DNA of 38,958 bases from an uncultured bacterium (lineage in GTDB: Bacteria; Verrucomicrobiota; Kiritimatiellia; RFP12; UBA1067), in the NCBI GenBank assembly GCA_902761275.1, contig CACWJS010000007.1:1-38958 (forward strand). The letters are read 5' to 3'. The translations under genes were made by a program, and so were the position numbers. Numbering within the stretch: position 1 is the stretch's first letter; every line of letters begins with the position of its first letter. The notes beneath the pieces were generated by a model that was not told the origin of the DNA, did no database searches, and saw nothing but the letters and a program-made list of their open reading frames with translations. Of this stretch, positions 33,140 through 38,958 are shown one piece after another.

Positions 33140-34210
33140 ATGTTTTGTAAGTCATGTGGAAGGGCGCTGTTTGAGAGCGGCGAAGATCGATTCTGCTGCC
33201 CCTACTGCGGCGTGGAAGTCGTAGAGGAGAGCATTGACACGAACGGCATGCCGAAGGAAGACGGCAAGTCGGCTGATTGCGGCTGCGGTGATTGGCATAG
33301 GCGTGCCAATCGCCGCGAGTATTGGCTCAAGACGCTCTTGGTTCTTTTTGCATTTATTTTGATCGCTTGGTTTGCAATGCCTTCTTTGCCGGTGAATTTG
33401 CCTATTCCTGTCCTGGTGCTTGTAGGTGTGTTGCTTTTTAATCTTGCCGCTGTGCTGTATTGGCTTTGCGACGCGGCGTGCAGGCGCTTGCACGACATAG
33501 GTCTGTCCGGATGGTGGATCGTGCTGTATGTGATCATCAATGTCGTTGTCAGAAATGTTGTCAGGAATTGTCCCGGGGCGTATGCGTTGGGCGATATATG
33601 GGAAGTGGTTGACTACGCGGCTCCGGTTGTTCTCGGACTGTGGCCGGGAATGAAGAAAAAGAACGAGTATGGCTCCGTTCCGCCGAAGAAATCTTTCCTC
33701 TTGTGGCCGTGGGGCAAGTCCACCGAAACTATGGATAGTCGGCAGGACGCCGAAGAGCGGGATATTGAGGAAGATGCCGAGGTCGAATATGCCAAGACCG
33801 ACGACGGCAAGGTCGTGTTGCGCGACGGAGTGTATGTTCACGAGGCGGAGGCCATTTGCCGCGAGCTCGAGCGCGCGAACATTCCATTTGAGCTTTGCCA
33901 TGTGTCTAAGGAAGGCGCCGGCATCGTCGAGTCGCATAAGAACAACTGGGCCACGGCCTTATGCATAGTGAGCAACTATTTCAACCAAGGTGGACTAGGC
34001 GTTTATCTTCGGATCCTCGTTCATCCCGAAGACGTCGAAATGGCGAACGAGGCGCTTTCCCCGAAGGACGGCAAAAGAGCAAAAAATGATACCAGGAAAA
34101 TCGTCATTTGGGTCGTCATTGCCGCCGCTGTGTTTCTCTTTTTCTATGCATTCTCCGCTCGCGCATTCAGAGAGCAGACGATGTGCATGGAGCGGTTTGA
34201 GTATCGATAG
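33140..34210 (+). CDS. Zinc-ribbon / DUF805 / DUF2007-like membrane protein
   Basis: A 356-residue inner-membrane protein of unknown role. An N-terminal zinc ribbon (Cys3, Cys6, Cys20, Cys23) is followed by a DUF805-type module (about 50-180): NRREYWLKTLL, RRLHDIGLSGWW and a closing WPGMKKKNEYG, with four hydrophobic segments. Then comes an acidic linker and a small soluble domain (about 225-310, EAEAICRELERANIPFELCH to VHPEDVEMANEAL) resembling DUF2007, a PII-like putative signal domain. A last hydrophobic helix (about 322-342) follows. Base use is more A+T-rich than neighbours, and inverted copies of a repeat flank the gene, so it may have moved as a unit. Confidence 0.72.
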   Translation: MFCKSCGRALFESGEDRFCCPYCGVEVVEESIDTNGMPKEDGKSADCGCGDWHRRANRREYWLKTLLVLFAFILIAWFAMPSLPVNLPIPVLVLVGVLLFNLAAVLYWLCDAACRRLHDIGLSGWWIVLYVIINVVVRNVVRNCPGAYALGDIWEVVDYAAPVVLGLWPGMKKKNEYGSVPPKKSFLLWPWGKSTETMDSRQDAEERDIEEDAEVEYAKTDDGKVVLRDGVYVHEAEAICRELERANIPFELCHVSKEGAGIVESHKNNWATALCIVSNYFNQGGLGVYLRILVHPEDVEMANEALSPKDGKRAKNDTRKIVIWVVIAAAVFLFFYAFSARAFREQTMCMERFEYR

Positions 34211-34411
34211 AGAGGAACTTGGGGGGCGGAACATCCTCATGGCGAGCCTTCGTTGGCAGTTGTCGCAAAATCTGCGACAGTTCAAAATGAGGGAGGTCGC
34301 CAAATAGTACGTCAAGTCTAACAGTTGGGGACCCGCGGAACCGTTGTAAAAACCATGTTTGCGCGTTGTTGCCTGATGGTGGCGATTAGTGGTGAATAGA
34401 GTCGGCACTTA

Positions 34412-34533
34412 GAGTCGATTAGAGTCTGATTGGTGTCGGATAGAAGCGCGGCCAAGCACGCAAACAGTTAAGCGAGCCGACGATAAGTCGGCGAGCGCTG
34501 AGGCTACGAAGGAAAACGCGCCATAGCGGAAGG
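34412..34533 (-). repeat. Dispersed repeat, copy B (inverted)
   Basis: The reverse complement matches copy A at 32908-33030 block by block. It carries GCCGAC/GTCGGC as a hairpin around GATAA. The two copies face each other across the DUF805-type gene. Confidence 0.7.
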
Positions 34534-34639
34534 TCGGGCTAACGGCGCATGTGTTTTTCGTCCGCAAGGAGTCGCCGCGCCGAACGATGGTCGGAGCGAA
34601 GCGCAGAGGCCGGAGAGCCGACTGGCGCACGAGAGCAGG

Positions 34640-34729
34640 TTTGCGGGCCCGGCGTGATTTTGACTATCGGCGTAAAGGGCGCGCGTGAAGGCGCGCGCGT
34701 CAAAATCATGCCGGTGGGGCGCCCGCAAA
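34640..34729 (+). repeat. 90-nt near-perfect palindrome
   Basis: Nested arms pair in order: TTTGCGGGC (34640-34648) with GCCCGCAAA (34721-34729), CCGGC with GCCGG, TGATTTTGAC (34655-34664) with GTCAAAATCA (34699-34708), and an inner GCGCGC/GCGCGC tip. Small bulges separate the blocks. It would form a very stable hairpin or cruciform. Confidence 0.8.
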
Positions 34730-34790
34730 CTGCGGGTCGGGCGAGCAGGTCGGGCGTAGGCCTCGCCATCGAGCGGCGCATCTGCCGCGC

Positions 34791-34819
34791 TTGAGGGCTT
34801 GCGCGGCATTTGGTATAAT
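34791..34819 (+). promoter_or_regulatory. Promoter of the GH3 gene, exactly leaderless
   Basis: TTGAGG (34791-34796), a 17-nt spacer ending in TGG, and TATAAT (34814-34819). The predicted first transcribed base is 34826, the A of the ATG. Confidence 0.7.
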
Positions 34820-34825
34820 TGGGGC

Positions 34826-37096
34826 ATGAAAACTGCCAATCTGAGGTTTGCCACGTTTGTGGCCGCTGCGTCTGCCGCAATTTCCTGTTTCGCAATGCTA
34901 GACGACGAGGCCGCTCTCAAGGCCGCCCGCGAGACGCTTGCCAAGATGACGCTCGAGGAGAAAGCGCTTCTCACCGGCGGGTCTGGCACGATGACTCTCT
35001 CTGCGATTCCGCGCGTGGGAATCACGAAGGAGTGGACGATGAGCGACAACTCTTCGACCGTCCGCCCGCAGATGAACCGCTGGGACTGGGACTACACGAA
35101 GCCGCGGAGCGAGAACACCAAGCTCCCGTCGCTCTCCGCGCTCGCCTCGACTTGGGACGTCGAGATGGCGCGGCTCCACGGCGAGGTGCTTGGAGCCGAG
35201 ATGCGCGACCGCGGCGTTGACGAGCTGCTAGGACCCGGCGTCAACATCGCCCGCACGCCCCTCAACGGCCGCAACTGGGAATACCTCGGCGAAGATCCCT
35301 GCCTCGCGGCGAAGATGTGCGTGCCGATGATCAAGGGCGTCCAGAGCTACGACGTCGCCGCGACCGTCAAGCACTTCTGCCTCAACGACCAGGAGTGGAA
35401 CCGCAACAACGTCGACACCCACTGCGACCTTAGGACGCTCCACGAAATCTACCTCCCTGCGTTCCGCGCGGCGGTACAGGAGGCGGGCGTCCTTTGCGTG
35501 ATGACGTCCTACAACAAGATCGACGGCATCTGGGCTTCCGAGAACAAGTACCTGCAGACGGGAGTCCTGCGCGACCGCTGGGGCTTCAAGGGCCTTATCG
35601 AGACCGACTGGGGCGGGCAGCACTCCAACTCGTTCTCCGCCAACAACGGCGGCGGCATCGAGATGGACCGCGGCGACCAGATCAAGTTCCACTACAACCC
35701 CAAGGCCGGGAAGTATCCGATTGTCGATGCGGTCAAGGCCGGGAAGATTTCCGAGGCGACCGTCGACGAGATGGCGCTCCACGTCCTCTTCGTGATGGCG
35801 AAGACGGGCTTTCTCACTGGCGCGCCGCGCAAGGCAGGCGAGCGCAACACGAAGAAGCATCAGGAGATTGCGCGTTTGATCGGCGAGGAGTCGATCGTCC
35901 TTGCGAAGAACGAGAAGGGCGTTCTTCCGCTCGACGCGAAGTCTCTCAAGAAGGTCCTCGTCATCGGCAAGAACGCCGCGGAGAAGCAGTGCCACAAGGG
36001 CTGCTCGGCCGAAGGCAACGTTCCCTACGAAATCACCTTCCTCGATGCGCTCAAGGCGCGTCTCGGCAAGAGCGTCGAAATCGTCCTCAAGCCGCTCCCC
36101 AAGGAAAAAGTCAAGAAAACCGACGATTCGCAGCTTGCCGTCGACCTGAGCGGCGTGGAGCGCGCGGGCGGGCATGTCGAGAAGGACGATGGCAAGGGAA
36201 AGGCCGAAGGCCCCGGGCTTGACGAGCTCAAGGCCCTCGCCCTCGCTTCCGACGCGACGATCGTCTTCACGGGTACCGAGCTCGGCTATGACGGCAACAT
36301 GGAGTCCGAGGGTCGCGACCGCAAGGACATGCTGGCCGATCCAGGCGAGGACGCCTCGATTTCGGCGATTCTCTCCTGGGGCGCCAAGAATACCGTCGTC
36401 ATCTCGCGCGCCGGCACGCCCGTCGGCTACACGTGGACTGACTCGGCGCCGACGATGCTCATGAGCTCCTACCTCGGCATGGAGGAGGGCAATTCCATCG
36501 CGCGCGTCGTCTTCGGCGACGTGAATCCCTCGGGCAAGCTCTGCCAGACCTGGCCGAAGCGCTACGAGGACACGGGCGTTGCGCAGATGGGAACCTACAA
36601 CGAAAAGGAAGTCGTCTACAACGAGCGCTTCTACGTCGGCTACCGCTGGTTCGACTACAAGAAGATCGAGCCGATGTTCCCGTTCGGCCACGGCCTCAGC
36701 TACACGACGTTCGACGTCTCCGGCGTCGATGTGAAGTCGGCTGGGCCCAACTGCTGGTCCGTGAGAGCAAAGGTCACGAACACGGGCAAGGTCGCCGGAC
36801 GCGAGGTCGTGCAGGTCTACGTGGCGTATCCCGAAGCCAAGGTCGAACGCTGCGTGAAGGACCTTCGTGGCTTTGCCAAGACGAAGCTTCTCAAGCCCGG
36901 CGAGAGCGAGGTAGTCACGGTGGAGCTCTCATCCTCGGACTTCGCCTACTTTGACGAGCTCACGCACCAGTTCACGACTGACCCGGGCAAATACGACATT
37001 CTCGTCGGTGTATCCTCGCGCGACATACGCGGCAAGGGCACGGCGGAGGTCGATGCGTCGATTGAGAACTTTCTGCGGTTAATTAAGAGGCTGTAG
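34826..37096 (+). CDS. Glycoside hydrolase family 3 beta-glucosidase-like enzyme
   Basis: A 756-residue secreted enzyme with signal peptide MKTANLRFATFVAAASAAISCFA. The N-terminal GH3 barrel has LLGPGVNIARTPLNGRNWEY, the KHFCLNDQEWNRN loop, and the nucleophile Asp261 in GLIETDWGG. The second alpha/beta domain begins near LIGEESIVLAKNEKGVLPL, and a fibronectin-III-like C-terminus (PFGHGLSYTTFDVSG, TNTGKVAGREVVQVYV) completes the usual bacterial beta-glucosidase layout. It probably releases terminal glucose, xylose or similar from plant or host glycans. ATG 34826 coincides with the predicted transcription start. The upstream in-frame ATG at 34799 is inside the promoter. Confidence 0.9.
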   Translation: MKTANLRFATFVAAASAAISCFAMLDDEAALKAARETLAKMTLEEKALLTGGSGTMTLSAIPRVGITKEWTMSDNSSTVRPQMNRWDWDYTKPRSENTKLPSLSALASTWDVEMARLHGEVLGAEMRDRGVDELLGPGVNIARTPLNGRNWEYLGEDPCLAAKMCVPMIKGVQSYDVAATVKHFCLNDQEWNRNNVDTHCDLRTLHEIYLPAFRAAVQEAGVLCVMTSYNKIDGIWASENKYLQTGVLRDRWGFKGLIETDWGGQHSNSFSANNGGGIEMDRGDQIKFHYNPKAGKYPIVDAVKAGKISEATVDEMALHVLFVMAKTGFLTGAPRKAGERNTKKHQEIARLIGEESIVLAKNEKGVLPLDAKSLKKVLVIGKNAAEKQCHKGCSAEGNVPYEITFLDALKARLGKSVEIVLKPLPKEKVKKTDDSQLAVDLSGVERAGGHVEKDDGKGKAEGPGLDELKALALASDATIVFTGTELGYDGNMESEGRDRKDMLADPGEDASISAILSWGAKNTVVISRAGTPVGYTWTDSAPTMLMSSYLGMEEGNSIARVVFGDVNPSGKLCQTWPKRYEDTGVAQMGTYNEKEVVYNERFYVGYRWFDYKKIEPMFPFGHGLSYTTFDVSGVDVKSAGPNCWSVRAKVTNTGKVAGREVVQVYVAYPEAKVERCVKDLRGFAKTKLLKPGESEVVTVELSSSDFAYFDELTHQFTTDPGKYDILVGVSSRDIRGKGTAEVDASIENFLRLIKRL

Positions 37097-37165
37097 ACCT
37101 CATCGCGGGGATCGAGCTTTGCGCGGCGGCGGTCTGCGGCCCATGTTGAAGCCGGCAACGAAATA

Positions 37166-37174
37166 TGCGATAAT
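37166..37174 (+). promoter_or_regulatory. Extended -10 promoter of the parvulin gene
   Basis: TGC followed by GATAAT (37169-37174). The predicted start at 37181 leaves a 2-nt leader before ATG 37183. Confidence 0.5.
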
Positions 37175-37182
37175 ATCGCCCA

Positions 37183-38121
37183 ATGAAAACAGCAGTTGTA
37201 AACGGACAGGAAATATCGGCGGAGGCGGTGAACTTTGAGCTCGACCGGCTCGTCCGATTCTATATGGGCCACGGCATGACGATGGCCGAGATAAGGCAGA
37301 ATCTCCCGAAGCTCGAGGCCAAGGCCCTCGACCAGGCGATTGGCGCAAAGCTGCTCCTCGACCAGGCCGCGCGGCTCGACATCCCCGTGACCGAGAAGGA
37401 CATCGACGCCGAAGTCGCGCGAGTCGTCCAGCAGGTCGGCGGCGAGGAGAACTACAAGAAGGCACTCGCCGCGCAGGGGATCTCGGAAGCCGATTTCCGC
37501 AAGGAACTCGAGAAGGGCGCGCGCGTAAACATGCTCGTCAACCAGGCGTGTGCGCATGTCGCGGACCCGACCGAGGACGAGGTGACGGCGTTTTACGAGG
37601 CGCACAAGGCCGAATACGTCGAGCCGCATCAGGTCCTCTGCCAGCACATTCTCGTCAAGGGCTCAAACGACGCCGCTCTCGACAAGATCAAGGAAATACG
37701 CGAGCGCATCGTCAACGACAAGGCGGACTTCGCAGAAGAGGCGAAGAAGCACTCCGACTGCCCGTCCGGCGCGCAGGGCGGCTCGCTCGGCTGGTTCGGG
37801 CGCGGCATGATGGTGCCGGAGTTCGACAAGGCGGCGTTCGAGATGAAGAAGGGCGAAGTCTCTGGAGTCGTCACGACCGAGTTCGGCTACCACATCATCT
37901 ACAAGGCCGACGAGCGCGGCGGCGGGCAGCAGACGATCGTCGACGTCCACGATCAGATCAAGGACCTCCTCAGGCACGAGGCGCGCGGCAAGGCGATGGA
38001 CGCTTATGTCGCTGAGCTTCGCGAGAAGGCGACGATCGAGTACAAGGACGTCAAGCACGAGTGCAGTTGCGGGCACGACCACGGGCATGGCCACGACTGC
38101 AGCTGTGGACATCACCATTGA
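37183..38121 (+). CDS. Parvulin-type peptidyl-prolyl isomerase with His/Cys-rich metal-binding tail
   Basis: A 312-residue SurA/PrsA-like foldase. The N-terminal helical chaperone part (1-140; EKDIDAEVARVVQQVGGEENY) is followed by a rotamase domain (about 145-245): VLCQHILVKGS, SDCPSGAQGGSLGWFGRGMMVPEFDKAAF and TEFGYHIIYKADE. No signal peptide is visible, so it may act in the cytoplasm. The last 21 residues read HECSCGHDHGHGHDCSCGHHH, nine His and four Cys, like the metal-binding tail of the unrelated isomerase SlyD. Metal storage or delivery, for example nickel or zinc, is inference. Confidence 0.88.
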   Translation: MKTAVVNGQEISAEAVNFELDRLVRFYMGHGMTMAEIRQNLPKLEAKALDQAIGAKLLLDQAARLDIPVTEKDIDAEVARVVQQVGGEENYKKALAAQGISEADFRKELEKGARVNMLVNQACAHVADPTEDEVTAFYEAHKAEYVEPHQVLCQHILVKGSNDAALDKIKEIRERIVNDKADFAEEAKKHSDCPSGAQGGSLGWFGRGMMVPEFDKAAFEMKKGEVSGVVTTEFGYHIIYKADERGGGQQTIVDVHDQIKDLLRHEARGKAMDAYVAELREKATIEYKDVKHECSCGHDHGHGHDCSCGHHH

Positions 38122-38188
38122 GAGTTTAAAGTGTAAAGTGCAAAGTTTAAAGTGTAAAGTGAAAAGTGTAAAACGAAAAGTGAAAGCC
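38122..38188 (+). repeat. AAAGTGTAAAGT-type tandem repeat
   Basis: Seven to eight degenerate copies of an AAAGTGTAAAGT/AAAGTTT motif, period about 7-10, fill the gap between the parvulin stop and the ribosome site AAGGAG (38189-38194). Confidence 0.85.
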
Positions 38189-38204
38189 AAGGAGTAATGT
38201 GACA

Positions 38205-38958
38205 ATGAAGAAGACATGCATAGCGATTGTTGCGGCAGTTGCCGCGCTTCCGATATTCGCCGAAATCAAGATGGGCGCTCCGTTTACGGATGGCGCAGTC
38301 TTGCAGCGTGGGATGAAGGTGCCAGTGTGGGGCAAGGTTACGCCCGCGCAGAGCAAGGTCCTGCGCAAAGTCAGGGTCGAGTTCGCCGGACAGGAGAAGA
38401 CGGCGGTCGTCGGCAAGGGCGGCGAGTGGAAGGTCGAGCTTGATCCGATGGATGCGTCGAAGGAAAGCCGCACGATGACCGTGAGCAGGGTTTCGCCGGG
38501 CTTCTTCTTCGATTCTGTCGCAGAGTCGGTAGAGATCAAGGACATCCTCGTTGGCGAGGTTTGGTTCGCCTCTGGCCAGAGCAATATGGAGTGCCCGATC
38601 TGGGGCGGCGGCACGCGCTACCGCGACATGAAGGGCGGGCTTATGACGACAATGACCTACCTTCCCAACATTCGCTACGTGAAGAGCCCGCACAGGTGGT
38701 CCGTTGAGCCAGTGGAACTCTCGGCTAAATGGTGCAAGTTCACTCCGGAGAGTCTTCAGCTTTTCCACCGCGAGGACGGAAAGCGCGGCACGGAACTTTC
38801 CGCGGTCGCGTTCTACTACGCGCGCGAACTCTATCTCGCGCTCGACGTTCCGATCGGCATACTCGACGCGAGCTGGGGTGGAACGAACATCGACGCGTGG
38901 ACGCCGCGGAGCGGATACGACGGATGCGACGAGTCCATAAAGGCCACGGCGGAGTATC
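38205..38958 (+). CDS. Sialate O-acetylesterase-like enzyme (3' end outside window)
   Basis: The visible 251 residues begin with signal peptide MKKTCIAIVAAVAALPIFA, then the family opening MGAPFTDGAVLQRGMKVPVWG, a beta domain (about 35-105) and the SGNH nucleophile block EVWFASGQSNMECPI with Ser126. Later YYARELYLALDVPIGILDASWGGTNIDAWT is block III of the SASA family. Such enzymes remove acetyl groups from sialic acids or from plant xylan. The neighbouring GH3 and two-domain esterase fit a glycan-degrading lifestyle. ATG 38205 has AAGGAG 10 nt upstream. The C-terminus with the Asp/His pair is not visible. Confidence 0.9.
   Translation, partial: MKKTCIAIVAAVAALPIFAEIKMGAPFTDGAVLQRGMKVPVWGKVTPAQSKVLRKVRVEFAGQEKTAVVGKGGEWKVELDPMDASKESRTMTVSRVSPGFFFDSVAESVEIKDILVGEVWFASGQSNMECPIWGGGTRYRDMKGGLMTTMTYLPNIRYVKSPHRWSVEPVELSAKWCKFTPESLQLFHREDGKRGTELSAVAFYYARELYLALDVPIGILDASWGGTNIDAWTPRSGYDGCDESIKATAEY

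Larger units (their letters stand above)
34211..34810 (+). other. Non-coding region with inverted repeat copy and long palindrome
   Basis: About 600 bases without a credible gene. Its early part holds repeated GAGTCGATTAGAGTC-like words (about 34399-34430). Repeat copy B lies at 34412-34533, then a 90-nt palindrome at 34640-34729, then the GH3 promoter. No RNA gene recognised. Confidence 0.5.

Noticed and set aside
35228..36691. Antisense open frame of 487 codons across the GH3 gene
   Set aside because: Shadow of a high-GC gene; no recognisable motif.
30123..38188. CRISPR array from the tandem repeats at 30123 and 38122
   Set aside because: Units of 7-10 bases are contiguous with no unique spacers, and no cas genes are seen.

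Overview
The window is GC-rich chromosomal DNA from a Gram-negative bacterium. BamA, a Skp-like chaperone and LpxD point to an outer membrane with lipid A, and alanine racemase, MraY and a UDP-sugar pyrophosphorylase point to peptidoglycan and sugar-nucleotide synthesis. Eukaryote-like Ser/Thr kinases sit beside ECF-type sigma factors, and there are secreted carbohydrate-active enzymes (GH3, sialate O-acetylesterase, an SGNH/alpha-beta hydrolase fusion). Together these suggest a member of the PVC group, perhaps a host-associated Verrucomicrobiota/Kiritimatiellae lineage. That placement is inference from gene content; no rRNA is present.

Layout. 1-2038: end of purB and a transmembrane kinase with Sel1 repeats. 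2062-4955: a secreted two-domain hydrolase and the NAD(P)HX dehydratase. 4967-9126: RND adaptor and permease, the permease lacking its proton-relay residues. 9138-9728 (minus): an ECF-like sigma factor. 9840-9913: tRNA-Gly(CCC). 9961-12628: recN overlapping a dehydroquinate-synthase-like gene with altered active site. 12651-17434: outer-membrane biogenesis run bamA, skp, lpxD, an FmdB-type zinc ribbon and a small beta-barrel candidate. 17469-20249: Hsp33, a second sigma factor and a second kinase, tightly packed. 20250-24778: a lower-GC accessory stretch with a 6S-like RNA candidate, an unknown lipoprotein, a uracil-DNA-glycosylase-like protein, gene remnants and a DinJ/YafQ toxin-antitoxin pair. 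24779-32342: M6-type peptidase, alanine racemase, UDP-sugar pyrophosphorylase, XseB, a short GHKL ATPase and MraY. 32343-34825: a DUF805-type membrane protein between two non-coding regions that carry an inverted pair of repeats, an array of hairpins and a 90-nt palindrome. 34826-38958: GH3 beta-glucosidase, a parvulin with a His/Cys-rich tail, and the start of a sialate O-acetylesterase.

Two themes run through the window. First, extended -10 promoters (TGG/TGC before TATAAT-like hexamers) lie so close to start codons that at least eight genes are predicted to have leaders of 0-3 nt, so leaderless translation looks common. Second, two paralogous sigma factors of equal length (196 aa) and two paralogous membrane kinases appear, one pair adjacent, suggesting kinase-controlled ECF sigma signalling. 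Short palindromic and tandem repeats have entered the coding sequence of one of these kinases.
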